In this document: positions 33,801 through 44,051 of the stretch, one piece after another
How positions within the stretch are numbered: position 1 is the first letter of the stretch
Layout of the letters: each line of letters starts with the position of its first letter
From: Harmothoe impar
Taxonomy: Eukaryota > Annelida > Polychaeta > Phyllodocida > Polynoidae
NCBI GenBank assembly: GCA_947462335.1
Contig: OX381708.1
Span: 38,009,377 to 38,073,376 of the forward strand
Reading direction: 5' to 3'
Length of the DNA stretch: 64,000 nt
Notes under the pieces: model-generated
Told to the model about the DNA's origin: nothing
Database searches by the model: none
Seen by the model: the letters and a program-made list of their open reading frames with translations, nothing else
Position numbers and translations under genes: made by a program

Positions 33801-36800
33801 TGGCACCCAGTTGGCTTTACACTAAAATGTTTGTTTCATTCATCTAGATTGGAGAAGCTATTAAAGTCCGAGCACCAGTTCCCTATATACCGAGCAACTC
33901 AATAAACTCATGAACTGAAAACCAAGCCTTGACAAAAAGCATATCCTGCATAGTCTTAAAAAGCTCATCTCGCGAAGTATTAAAGGCGCACTGAGTCAGT
34001 GACCTAACCCTGCCGAGTTTTGCACGCAAATGACGTTGTGGGTTCAGTGCGCTTTTAACACCTATTAACTCAGCATTCTATATAATATAAGTATAATGGC
34101 TGTAGGGTTATAGTTCATTGTAGTTATAGTTGGAGCCGAATGAATCTGGAAGACTATGCGAGATATGCTTTAAAATTAAGACTACGCAAGATATGCTTAA
34201 GACTACGCAAGATATACCTTTTAAGACTACGCAGGATGTTTTTGTGAAGGCTTTTCAGCTCGTCCCAGTGTGCATATACCAATGAGGGACTTACAAATAT
34301 AAAACATTTTACACCAAGACATCTTTTATATTTATATTCCAATATTTGAAGTTATATTACGGATGGTGCACCTAGAACAACCCGCTCATGTACCAACCCA
34401 TGATTCTCATCACCTTTTCTGTCCTCAATCAGGAGAGCATTTCACCAAGTTGGCGGAGCATCAGTCAGCTGCCCAGCGACCAGAGGTTCAGCCGGTGGTG
34501 ACCACAGACACGACAGGGGCCGACCTGAGGGTACGCAGCAGCACCAACCCCAATCAGGCCACAGCCGAGGACGAACAGAGGATCCAACAGATCATCAACG
34601 ACCCCACCATAAGAGACATTCTCATCAAGCCAGAGGTGCAGACCATATTCCAAATGCTGCGGACAGAGCCTGACAAAGCACAGAGGTGAGTCATGACCTC
34701 TGGTTCGACCATACACTTGAAATATCTCATGTGGTAAGAACGGTTTTAGATTTCTTTTCCATTGAAGAAATATTTACGTTTTTTAGACTGCTTTAAGGGA
34801 GCGTTCATTATTTATGGCAGGGGGGGGGCGGGCGTTTGGCAAAACGAATACGTCAAAAAAAAAAGACCCCCCCCCCTCCGAATGGGTCCAAAAAAAAAGA
34901 CCCCCCCCCCTCCGAATGGGTCCAAAAAAAAAGACCCCCCCCCCTCTGAATAGGTTGAAAAAAAAAGACCCCCCCCCTCACCATAGACGTTTATGAATAC
35001 TTAATAATGGCATCAACGACATACAAAGTCTACATAGTCCTATACTATAACCTGTTATAGCATGTGCTTAACCATTATTTGAGGGAGTGGTTATAGAGCA
35101 TAACAATATGGTGAACATTTTTGCATCTCCCACATGTGGAGAGCGCACATTTTTCTGTTTCCGTGGCACGTTTGATATTTTTGCTAAAAATTGGTGTAAT
35201 TATTATGGTCCCCACCTACAAGTCCTGCAAAAACTGTTTGGTAGAAGTACCATGAAATGGCCCAGCTCAGGGGCCACGGAAGGTGGATAAAGTTGGGGAG
35301 CCCAGCTCCCAAAGCCAGCTGATGAGGGTTGGTTGGAGGGAGAAACAAATGGTTGTTTCGGGGCCGCAGGCCCCAGGAAAATTTTGGAATTTGACCTTTA
35401 TATTAGTGTATTTAGAGTGGTCTGAAGTCTACAATATAATCCATGGAAAATTTTGTAATTTTACATTGAAATTGATGTGTTCTGACAGACTTTGACCTGG
35501 TCATTCAAGAATATTTTAGGAATTTTACCTCAAGATTGGTGTATTTTTGTCTAGAATGTTCATGTTTCCCAAAAAGATTGGCTCCCCAACTTTACTAGGC
35601 CCCCAGGCTCCCCCCCCTGTTCCGCCGCTACTGCAGCTTTAAAAACAAAGATGTTTGATGAAGGGACGCTCTGGAAATTATAATAGTGGCAAACCTGAGG
35701 AAAATTTTGAAAATATAGAGGTCAATCGCCCATTTTTATGTATCCTGGTATTATAACTTGCAGTTAAATGAACAAGATCATTATTTAAACCTAGTTTGGT
35801 TTTCCAAAGGCTAGGATCAGTAAGAAATAGGGAGCTGAGGGTGAGAATTTGAAGTTGAACAAAGAGTCACAGGGGAATGTGTCTTTGGTATATAACGGCA
35901 CGGATCAATTACAATCACTTAACCCATCAATGGTATGCATGGATGTTACATGCACCATAGTTGATAACCTTTATTTGAGGAAATGCCATAAGGTACCTGC
36001 CTTCAAAGTTCTAGGGTGTGGTCAGTATGACCAAGCCATGGGAATGCATTGACTGCAAAAAAGTAAAGCTTTAAAATAGTGATGAATAACTCACTGATAA
36101 CCCTGCAGAGCGTCGGAAGCAACTTGACCAGAACCAAATATAGAGCTCTAAAAATTCTGATGAGGCCAAGTAGCGATGAGTAGCAATGATTATTCAGTGC
36201 CTGATTTCTGTTGAAGCCAAAGAGGGAGATTTAGAAATTGGCAACAGAAGGAGTGGCATCCGCAGCAGAAAACTCTGGATCTGGTGGCTATTTGCTACAT
36301 TTCAAGGCGTTCGGCACACCCAATTTATATTGGGATGATCATGTTTACTCTTTGAGTCTACTGATTTTATAAGTCCTAGAATCTCTGAGAAGCAGGCAGC
36401 TATCAGGGAAATGGTGAAGGTATTCTTAAAAAATCAGAACGCTCTGCAATCAGAACGCTGTGGCTCATTTAGCAGGGTCTGGTACAAGACACCAAGGAAA
36501 AGTGTGTATCATGACTGGTGTAATCCCGCCTTTGACTGGTGGAGTGGACCTAAGCGACAATGTATCAATATGCGAGGTAGATCTACATCTTGCATACCAT
36601 GCATGTACTTCTCTATTGGGAAGAAAGGCAGGGTCTAGACATGTAGGCAAGTTCACCCTTGCATATGGATGCCAAAACGTGATTGGCAAGGCTAAAGTCC
36701 AATTAACCCAAACTATTTCGGATACCGTACTGTCATATTTCGGCGCCACAATAGCATTCATCTAGCTGCACAATGATAGCTTTGCTTTCTCCAGTTATTG

Positions 36801-37846
36801 TTGATTTAGGAAAAGAAAAGTAGTGAATCATTCAAAGTGCCGATTGGTAGGCAAGAAATTTAGCAAAGTTCTACTGTTTTTATGACCCCAATTCGCGACA
36901 TGTGTCGTGAAATTTGCGTCACGTTGGGTCAAAAAATACCCCCTCCCAAATAAATACCCCTAAAAAAAATGACCCCCCCCCCTCAGAATAGGTTGAAAAA
37001 AAAAGACCCCCCCCCTAAGAATAGGTTGAAAAAAAAAGACCCCCCCCCTCCGAATACCCCTAAAAAAAATGACCCCCCCCTGATTTGCACACCCCCCCCC
37101 CTGGCATAAATAATGAACGCTCCCTAATAATACATGATATGCATACATCAGGGATTTACAATACAATATCTTTTCAATGTAGTAATTTCCCATCATCTTT
37201 ATGTCTGAAGCGATTTGCTTTTGATTCCCATCCACTTATCATCTGTAGAATCTGGTTAGAAAAATAATTTAAATGCCGATCTTTTTGTTGGCCACACAGA
37301 TCTTTATCATCCGTAGAATCTGTTTAGAAAAGTAAAATTTAACGCTAATCTTTTTGTCGATCACACAGATAGATAACTCTCTTTAGAATGTGATCAGTTT
37401 TTAACAACACCGGGAAAACTTTTTTTTCTATGTGTGTGTGTGTGGGGGGGGGGGGGGGCACTTAACCCCCCCCCCCTCTCCGCTGTTGTTATAGAATGAT
37501 TACTCCCTTGCCAAAAAGGATACAACTGGAGGATTTTGTCCATAACTTTAAGGTTATTTCTGTAAATCTGTGCAAGGTTTTGTTTGCAATGGATTCGCGG
37601 CTCACTTTATTCACGATTGTATCCATGTCACCACCCTCTGTCTTGTTATTGATAAATGATCACTTCCTTCTCTAAATATGTGAGTTATGTAACATAGGTA
37701 ATTCACTCTCACTGCTAGTAATTGAAATTGCTTTAATCAGTGTTAATTGTTCTCCATGTTACAGCATACTGCGTGCTGCCAAAGGAGATCTACAGAGGGA
37801 CCTCCGGAAGCTGGTTGACGCCGGTTTACTCCAATTCCAAAGGTGA
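21878..37846 (+). CDS. STI1 (heat-shock chaperonin-binding/Hop-DP) domain protein, six exons, about 326 aa
   Basis: Coding exons: 21878-21905, 28334-28542, 28944-29389 (interrupted by the N gap), 33525-33707, 34433-34685 and 37765-37846. All junctions are GT..AG and every phase matches. The start MADNMPVDD is split at a Gly/Asp codon. Exon 2 gives an acidic then Lys/Gln/Pro-rich N-terminal segment. Exon 3 carries GMKKGFLFGG and, in two other frames, DIPFIKPKS and PEVQQAMQAAQAF. Exon 4 is a clear STI1-type helical repeat (WITQDLLAKIM, NPTLGKRL, DPTFMSAV, NPEMTKFLKDF). Exon 5 contains a second one (IQQIINDPTIRDILIKPEVQ). Exon 6 ends AGLLQFQR and stop. STI1/DP modules of Hop and related proteins bind Hsp70/Hsp90 clients, so a co-chaperone role is inferred. 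I do not know the vertebrate orthologue. The family assignment is strong; the exact gene name is not. Confidence 0.82.
21906..22540. other. Intron 1 of the STI1-domain gene, no feature recognised
   Basis: Non-coding single-copy-looking DNA. The T run at about 21930 and the text to 22540 show no repeat that I could match elsewhere. Confidence 0.4.
22887..23081. mobile_element. Diverged TACCGTA family A MITE, 195 bp
   Basis: It aligns along its length with 2622-2847 (TACTGTAAATTTCAGTG start; GCTGGAATTTACAGTA end; internal ATATAACCCGTTTTTGGATCTGAAAA) but is shorter and clearly older. Confidence 0.75.
23656..23840. mobile_element. MITE, TACCGTA family D, 185 bp
   Basis: It starts TACCGTATTCGATGTAATAAGCGCAC and ends with its near-perfect reverse complement (GTGCGCTTATTACGTCGAATACGGTA). 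The GTGCGCTTATTA word is repeated once more inside, next to the right end. The TA ends fit a TA target site. Confidence 0.85.
24850..26300 (+). mobile_element. 5'-truncated LINE copy with 3' UTR and poly(A) tail
   Basis: After the ORF2 end (25261) comes about 1 kb of non-coding sequence, including two copies of a roughly 60-bp unit (GACCTGAGACGAAGA...GCCACCAAGGATGCC, 25320-25445). It ends in AATAAA (26256-26261) and a run of about 21 A (26280-26300). Treating the whole as one insertion is inference; the left border is approximate and no target duplication was found. Confidence 0.5.
24926..25261 (+). pseudogene. 3' end of a non-LTR retrotransposon ORF2 (reverse transcriptase C-terminus)
   Basis: The translated text TSKYKRSPKYRGIQLWNKLP followed by an Asn-Lys-X-Phe-Lys-X-Lys-containing segment has the typical C-terminal layout of LINE ORF2 proteins of the CR1/jockey/RTE type, where a Y/FRG-LWN-LP motif closes the protein. 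The frame stays open for some codons upstream of the ATG but no RT or endonuclease core is present, so this is a 5'-truncated copy. The tail is Arg/Ala-rich. Confidence 0.7.
26408..26738. mobile_element. GGGAG-ended G-tract MITE, about 331 bp
   Basis: The left end AGGGAGTGCTCATTTTTTAACAACAG plus G tract is mirrored by C tract, CTGTTCTTAAAAAAATGAGCACTTCCT. TAA flanks the GGGAG/TTCC core on both sides (TWA duplication). G/C tracts of 8-16 bases recur inside. Confidence 0.8.
26739..28333. other. Intron 1 of the STI1-domain gene: partial G-tract element, no exon
   Basis: 27429 starts another GGGAGTGGTCATTAATTAAGAAC plus G tract end, preceded by TTA, with internal GGGGTCCAAAT/TTTTTGGTCCCCCC words up to about 27680. 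A clear right end was not found. A second AT-rich segment (26880-27060) carries an imperfect hairpin around TTCATTATTCAT...ATGAATAATGAA. Confidence 0.45.
28964..29163. other. Assembly gap, 200 N, with duplicated edges inside exon 3
   Basis: The 18 bases AGTCAAACAGAAGTCAGC occur both directly before (28946-28963) and directly after (29164-29181) the N run. This indicates that two contig ends overlap and were not merged. Dropping the gap and one edge copy leaves exon 3 continuous. Confidence 0.9.
29563..29623. repeat. Perfect hairpin, 23-bp arms, 15-nt loop
   Basis: GTTGAAGCTGGGTCATATCACAC (29563-29585) is exactly reverse-complemented at 29601-29623. The loop is TCAGCCTTCGGCATT. It lies in intron 3 of the STI1-domain gene. 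Confidence 0.95.
29624..30187. other. Intron 3: solitary GGGAG-type end, otherwise nothing recognised
   Basis: At 29949 TTAAGGGAGTGATAATTTGTTAACAACTGGGGG matches the left end of the GGGAGTGATCAT elements. Pyrimidine tracts follow to about 30150. No right end was assigned. Confidence 0.4.
30188..30730. mobile_element. MITE with TAGGGATGTCATTGACATTC ends, 543 bp
   Basis: The left end TAGGGATGTCATTGACATTC is mirrored by GAATGTCAATGACATCCCTA at the right, a perfect 20-bp inverted repeat. The interior is AT-rich with many TGTCAATA/TATTGACA words near both ends. TAGGGATG-type ends are common in hAT elements, but no 8-bp duplication is visible, so superfamily is open. Confidence 0.8.
31156..31531. 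mobile_element. TTTCCGGT-family MITE, diverged
   Basis: The left part (TCTGTGTTTCAGGTAACATGCTG...ACTAGGTAGAGTAGG) is mirrored by the right part (CTAGGTAGGGTAGAGTTACCGTAAACATATAAT...TCGGCC). It resembles the elements at 5995, 6192 and 19975. Confidence 0.55.
31640..32287. mobile_element. SINE-like or LINE-tail sequence ending in CAAT repeats
   Basis: The segment ends GTCTGGACGTTAAACAAATCAATCAATCAACC (to about 32287). A unique body ending in a short tandem tail after GGACGTTAAAC is a layout seen in many invertebrate SINEs. The left border and the internal promoter boxes were not established. Confidence 0.35.
32655..32965. repeat. Dispersed repeat with GGTCCTGCA/TGCAGGACCGGA words
   Basis: GCAGGACCGGAT, GCGGGACCGGAT and CATCCGGTCCTGC recur. 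The stretch 32863-32905 (AGTAGGAATATTTGAAAAATTCTTTCAG...GGAAAGCCCAGA) aligns with 21090-21135 in the 5' region of this locus. This is a paralogous repeat of unknown type. Confidence 0.5.
33980..34058. mobile_element. 79-bp mini inverted-repeat element at a TTAA site
   Basis: TTAAAGGCGCACTGA (33980-33994) is mirrored by TCAGTGCGCTTTTAA (34044-34058) with one mismatch. TTAA at both ends would suit a piggyBac-type target, but the element is very small. It lies in intron 4. Just downstream (34140-34235) AAGACTACGCAAGATATGC is repeated about four times. Confidence 0.5.
34796..37125. mobile_element. GGGAGCG-ended G-tract element, about 2.3 kb, in intron 5
   Basis: The left end AGGGAGCGTTCATTATTTATGGCA plus G tract is mirrored at the right (C tract, TGGCATAAATAATGAACGCTCCCT). 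TAA flanks GGGAGC/GCTCCC on both sides, again TWA. Each end carries three or four tandem units of GAATGGGTCCAAAAAAAAAGA plus a C tract. The 1.9-kb interior (about 35000-36930) contains the degenerate 70-bp repeat (35375-35560) and small frames such as 36460-36765 that I do not recognise as transposase. Confidence 0.75.
37386..37507. mobile_element. Short GGGAG-type element, 122 bp
   Basis: GAATGTGATCAGTTTTTAACAACACCG at the left is mirrored by CGCTGTTGTTATAGAATGATTACTCCC at the right. G and C tracts of 10 or more bases lie between. Diverged member of the 6770/26408 family. Confidence 0.55.
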
Positions 37847-38623
37847 CACTAATAAGGCACCCTTTTGTAGTTTTGGGGTTATAAAATCAGATTCAGAGTT
37901 GAGAAAACGGACTTACCGTAGAACCTCGCGTATAAGCCTAACTCGGGTATCAGCAGCACCCCGACTTTGGGGTGATCCTACAAGCCGCAGAGGCCCTCTG
38001 AATGATCCCTGGGAAAAACTTGCGTATAAGCCGCACCCCCAACTTAAGTCTATTAGTAATACATGGGGTCAGAGTCCTCCTGGTGGCCCTGTGTGGCCTC
38101 TTGGCGGCCCGTAACGCCTCCCCATGGCCCGTCGGGGCCTCCATCAGTGACAGCTTTCTTAACATCCCCCCCCCCCCCCACACACACAATGCACACCACC
38201 ACTAGGTATGTGGCAGTCACCCGCCCCCCGCCCCCCTCCCCCATTCCATTGTTACCTTTTAGCGGTTTTAGCTTTTTAGGGATTAGCGGTGATGTGCATT
38301 GTCTTGGGCCTTGATATTGCACACTCATCGTTGTCAGGGGCTAACGTTACACCTTGGAATACACTGCTAATCCCCTCCCCCCACCCCACCACTTTATGGT
38401 GATCCCCAATGGGGGTGGGGGGGATGTTGTCTAAGCTTGTGGGGCAAGGTGACCGCCACAGATGCTACCTGGGTTGGGAGTCTGACAGTCACAGTGTACC
38501 TGGGGTAAAAAACTAGGGTCATATAATGGCCATTTATGGTCATTTTTGAAATCGAAATTTAGAAAAACTCGCGTACAAGCCGCACCCCGACTTTGGGCCG
38601 ATCCTATAAGCCGCACTGGCGAT

Positions 38624-41600
38624 TAGGCCACAGGGTGAGCCACCAGAATGTGAAGTTCCGTCCCAATGAAAGGGGCACTAAATTTTGAAGGTGGTTTCAT
38701 GTAGCTATTGCCCCTACCAATCTGAGAAAAAAAGTTCTCCGCGTAAAATTGCACCGTTTGCGCGTAGGGCAAGGTCAAAGGTCAAGGTCATTCAAAAATA
38801 GGGCTAGGCCAGAAAATTTACTTGTTTTTGAACTGCTCTGTTAATATCAATAGGGCGGGTCCAAAATTTTATGTCAAGGTAGGGTGATATAAGACCTTTA
38901 TCCTTGAGAAATTAAAATGACCTTGGCCAAGGTCAAGGTCACTATTTTCAAGGTCAAATATTGAAAAATGGCCCAAAATAGCTATCATCCTTGGTTTCAA
39001 TAGCTCTGGTGATCAGGAATATCACCATAAGTATGACCTATGCTGCTCAAATGATGAGGAGATGTCATAGGGACAATTTTTACTTGAAATTCCCGAGAAA
39101 TGGCTCCCGTTTCCATGGCAACCAGTACCTATTTCAATGTTTGATATAATAAATAGCTGCAATGAGAAAAAACTCTTGATGACCTCTAGAGCTTAATTTG
39201 TATTAAATCATCTAGATATCTGGCATGGATATAGAACATGAAGACTGCCTTCTATTAATTTCTTAATATGACCTCTTTCAAGGTCAAGGTCATAGGAGCA
39301 AGGTCAAATATAGGAATTTCTGTCTTTTTGGCCACGTTTGCTGTATATAGACTTAATTCGGTAAGAGTACAATGATGTCTATGAGTATTATGTATTGGGC
39401 ATTGTGTTTTTGTATAGCCAATGGCCCAAATAAACATAGGCAAAACGTTCTCCACTCAAGGTCATGTAGTTTTCTTGCAGGATGAGGTCAAAGGTCAAGG
39501 TCACTCAAAAAGCAAAACGAGAGTTACGCCAGAAAACATACTCATCTTGGAACTGCCCTTTCAATATTAACAAGAAGGGGCTATACTTACATGTCAAGAT
39601 AGAGTTGTATAATACCTTTGTCCATGAGAAATTAAAATTACCTTGGCCAAAGTCAAGGTCAATATTTTCAAGGTCAAATATTGAAATATGGCCCAAAATA
39701 GCTATTATCCTTGGTTTCAATAGCTCTGGTGATCAGGAATATCATCATAAGTATAACATATGCTGCTTACATGATAATGAGATGTCATAGAAACAATTCT
39801 TGTTTGGAATTCTTTAGAAATAGCTGCTGTTTCTATGGCAACAGGTAACAGGTACAGGAATTTCTGCATTCATATCCATGTTTGCTATATTTAGACGTAA
39901 TCAACTAAGAATACAATGTTGTTCATGGGCAATATTTCTGTTTAGGTATTTGTGTTTTTGTATAGCTATTGGCCTTAAGAACAATAAGCTAAAAGTTCTC
40001 CGCTCAAGGTCATGTAGTTTTCTTGCAGGATGAGGTTTAAGGTCAAAGTCACTCAAAAAGAGAGTCAAGCCATGATCACATGTCAAGATAGAGTTATATA
40101 AGAAATTGAAATAACCTTGGCCAAAGTCAAGGTCACTCTTTACAAGGTCAGATCTTGGAAAACTGTTTTCTTATTATTCTATGTTTCAATAGCTCAGCTG
40201 ACCTGGAAAATCAACATTAGTATGAACACTTATGTTAAGATGATACTGAAAAGACTATTTTCACATGGAATTTGTGATAATTGTCTGCTGTTTCCATGGT
40301 AACCTGCAGTTAAATCAATGATTGAAATGAACAAAGTCAGCATTGCTACTTCTAGAGGTCAATTTTCGTATGGATATAGAACATAATGACTGCCTTCTGA
40401 TAACTTCTCAATAAGACCTTTAGAAACCACAGAAGCAAGGTCAAATGTAGGAATTTCAGCTTTTTCTGGCCATAATTGCTGTGTTTAGACATGATCCAAT
40501 AAGAATGCAATCTTGTGTATGGGCACTACTGTCTGAAAGTGCTTTTGTATTAGTTCAAAAGTTCTTCACTTCCAGTAAACACAACAGCATTAGTCAGACG
40601 TAAATCTACGTTGATTTTTGGTCTATACTACGTAATTTTAGAAGGTTTGTGAACGTTAAAACTGCATGAACGCGTAAGATTTGTTGAAGAGCTGTAATAT
40701 TCTCTCCATAATTGATAGTGCTGCCACCTAGTGTGACACAGAGGAGTCATCTACCCAATTGAAGCTGAAAAGGTATGTCTTTTAATATAGATCTACGTCT
40801 ACAAACCTTCCAAAATTACCAATCTCAAACCTTTGGTTTGAAAAGTACCTAGAGAAACCTCTGAGCTACGTTGTATTACGTAGGGTGTTTACTGGGCAGG
40901 AGGCATCAGAATGGCAGTATAGTGGAAAAAAAACCCTAAAAGTGCTTTGTGTGCAGAATACAGTAGTCTTCTGAGAATTTTTCCATATTTGATGCTAATA
41001 TTCTTAGTTAGGAATGTGAATGGAACTTTTCCTAGGGACATCCTAGATGGAACATTTTGGTTCTCATCTCTTGGGAATTACATCAATTATTCAAAAACTG
41101 AAAACAGACCTAAAAAAACCTCCTAGAACCAAATCTACACGAAAAGTCACACCTCTAATTTAGTAGTTTTTATGGGACAGGGCGCATTTACAGCTTATTT
41201 TCAGTTTTACATAACAACCCATCTTCGAGATATGATTCCCACCATACTACAAGTAGTATCTTGGCTTATGATATCCCATATTAAAGAATTTGACACAAAC
41301 TTTGATTATCAATTCCCCCCTAGATACCCCTTTCCTCTTGCCTGGATGTCAAGATAGAATGATATAACACTTACATACAAGTTAAATTAAAATAACCTAG
41401 ACCAATTTCAAGTCCACTCTTTTGAAGTCAAATGTTGAGAAAGAACTGACAAAAGCTGCCATAATGCTTTATTTCAGTAGCTTTAATGATTAGGAATATC
41501 ACTCCCTTTCATGCTCAGTAGATAATAGGTTATATAGATTATCTCTGTATGAAATCTGTAAGAAATGGCAACTGTTTCCATGGTAAGGAGTAATAATTAA

Positions 41601-43989
41601 TAAAATCGTAATATGTGTAATGGATTTTTTGCTTCCATGTAGTTATGATGCGTAGGTAGGACTTATTTCTCTCTATTTCTAAGATATAAATTTCCTTCTA
41701 ATACACATCAGGCGGTGTCTCACGAGATTGGGCAGAAGAATATATTGGTGCTGTAAAAGTTAATATATAATTTACAGGATAAAATGAGGGAAATCCATAA
41801 CTACCTGTTTTGGTCAAGCCTACCCCTTGAGTACAATGTAAGCTATATCAAGAGAATTTTGAACATAACCCTGTGTGCGAAGAATTCTAATTTTCTATTT
41901 ATCAACAATTTACACATAGATCTAATGGAAAATGACATTGGGTGAGGGGGGCACTGGCCTGTGTTAAGTGATTATGGAGCAGCAGCCTGTCATTTTGTTA
42001 CAACTTGTTACAAGGGGGGAGGGTGGGGGGAGTCAAATTAAGTGGCCAAAGTTGTGTTTTATAAGAGGAGTGGGTATGTACAGATGTGCTGGATCAAATT
42101 TAGATATCTATTGAGCAAGGTTTAAGGAACCCGAGTTTAGGTCAATCCCATAAGCCATCCTGTCAATCTGATTATGGGGATTTTAGTACTGTATCATAAA
42201 ATCAAAAACTTGCATGTAAACCGCACCCTGACTCTGGGCCGATCCTATAAGCTCCAATGCTGATCTGACTTGCATACTATCCACAGCTTCTGTTCTTGCA
42301 TTTACAGCAGCGATTTGTGGCCATATTTCAATATTCAACCTCGAGAAAACTGAATCACTTTGATCTTGGCCAAGGTCATATTAATTTCTCATGAACAAAG
42401 GTCTTATACAACGTGTATCTCTTGGGAGTTTTTCGAGAATAAAGTCATTGTTATTGTAATCTTGATGAGCCCTACCTTGTTGATGTTGAAAGAGCAGTTG
42501 CAATTAGAGAAGTATGCTTTCTGGTATGACTCTCCCTCTCTTTGACCTCATCATGCAAGTACATGACTTTGAGTGGAGAACTTTTGGCCTACGGTTCTTA
42601 GGGCCATTAGCTATACAAAAGCACAATGCCCGAAAAAAAATGCCCATGAATAACATTGAATACTACTGGATTACGTCTAAATGATTCAATGCAAATTAAG
42701 CTCTAGGGATCACCATGAATAACGCTATTTGTCATATCAAACATTAAAAAAGTTATCTGTTGCCATGGAAACGGCAGCTATTTCTTAAGAATTTCAAGTT
42801 GAAATTGTCCCTATGACATCTCCTCATCATTTGAGCAGCATAGGTCATACTTATGATGATATTCCTGATCACCAGAGCTATTGAAACCAAGGATGATAGC
42901 TATTTTGGGCCATATTTCAATATTTGACTTTGAAAAAAGTGACCTTGCCCTTGGCCAAGGTCATTTTAATTTCTCAAGGACAAAGGTCTTATACAACTCT
43001 ATCTTGACATGTAAGTATAGCCCCTTCTTGTTAATATTGAAAGGGCAGTTCAAAGATGAGTATGTTTTCTGGCGTAACTCTCGTTTTGCTTTTTGAGTGA
43101 CTGTGACCTTTGACCTTATCCTGCAAGAAAACTACATGACCTTGAGTGGAGAACTTTTTGCCTATGTTTATTTGGGCCATTGGCTATACAAAAACACAAT
43201 GCCCAAAACATAATACTCATAGACATCATTGTACTCTTACTGGATTACGTCTATATATAAAGCAAACATGGCCAAAAAGACAGAAATTCCTATATTTGAC
43301 CTTGCTCCTATGACCTTGACCTTGATAGAGGTCATATTAAGGAATTAATAGAAGGCAGTCTTCATGTTCTATATCCATGCCAGATATCTAGATGATTTGA
43401 TACAAATTAAGCTCAAGAGGTCATCAAGAGTTTTTTCTCATTGCAGCTATTTATCATATCAAACATTGAAATAGGTACTGGTTGCCATGGAAACGGGAGC
43501 CATTTCTCGGGAATTTCAAGTAGAAATTGTCCCTATGACATCTCCTCATCATTTGAGCAGCATAGGTCATACTTATGGTGATATTCCTGATCACCAGAGC
43601 TATTGAAACCAAGGATGATAGCTATTTTGGGCCATTTTTCAATATTTGACCTTAAAAATAGTGACCTTGACCTTGGCCAAAGTCATTTTAATTTCTCAAG
43701 GATAAAGGTCTTACATCACCCTACCTTGGCATAAAATTTTGGACCCGCCCTGTTGATATTAACAGAGCAGTTCAAAAATAAGTAAATTTTCTGGCCTAGC
43801 CCTATTTTTGAATGACCTTGACCTTTGACCTTGCCCTACGCACAAACGGTGCAATTTTATGCGGAGAACTTTTTTTCTCAGATTGGTAGGGGCAATAGCT
43901 ATATAAAATCACCTTCAAAATTTAGTGCCCCCTTTATTGGAACGGAACTTCATTTCTAATCTCTTTTTTGGGACCCACCCAATGGCCTA
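38624..43989. mobile_element. Large foldback element, about 5.4 kb, built of ~715-bp units rich in TCAAGGTCA
   Basis: The ends TAGGCCACAGGGTG...GAAGTTCCGTCCCAATGAAAGG and their mirror (CCTTTATTGGAACGGAACTTC...CACCCAATGGCCTA) define the borders. The left arm contains about 2.5 direct units (starts near 38770, 39485 and 40030) and a diverged piece at 41345-41640. The right arm carries the same units inverted from about 42310 to 43989. Arm identity is high near the outer ends. AAGGTCA/TGACCTT words occur dozens of times. No transposase-length ORF is present, so it is non-autonomous. A smaller MITE (40572-40895, CCAGTAAACAC...GTGTTTACTGG) is nested in it. Confidence 0.8.
40572..40895. mobile_element. 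Candidate MITE nested in the foldback, ends CCAGTAAACAC
   Basis: CCAGTAAACAC at the left is mirrored by GTGTTTACTGG at the right, with further weak mirror symmetry inside (TAAATCTACGT / AGATCTACGT). It breaks the left arm of the foldback. Confidence 0.5.
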
Positions 43990-44051
43990 GATCTGACCCC
44001 GGGGATCTGACTCGCGTACTAGCTGTGGCTTGTACGCGAGGTTTTACGGTA

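Larger units (their letters stand above)
37914..44051. mobile_element. TACCGTA family B element split by a nested 5.4-kb foldback
   Basis: The left end TACCGTAGAACCTCGCGTATAAGCC (37914) and right end GTACGCGAGGTTTTACGGTA (to 44051) match the two ends of the complete 226-bp family B MITE at 57038-57263. Family B interior words (CGCGTATAAGCCGCACCCC, GGGCCGATCCTATAAGCCGCA) recur at 38030 and 38565-38615. At GCGAT the family B sequence is interrupted (38624) and resumes after 43989. The left part is longer than canonical family B and includes C-rich inserts (38170-38240, 38370-38430). Confidence 0.65.

Noticed and set aside
36411..36765. Transposase fragment inside the 34796-37125 element
   Set aside because: The two overlapping frames show no DDE or HTH motif and no splice support; left unassigned.
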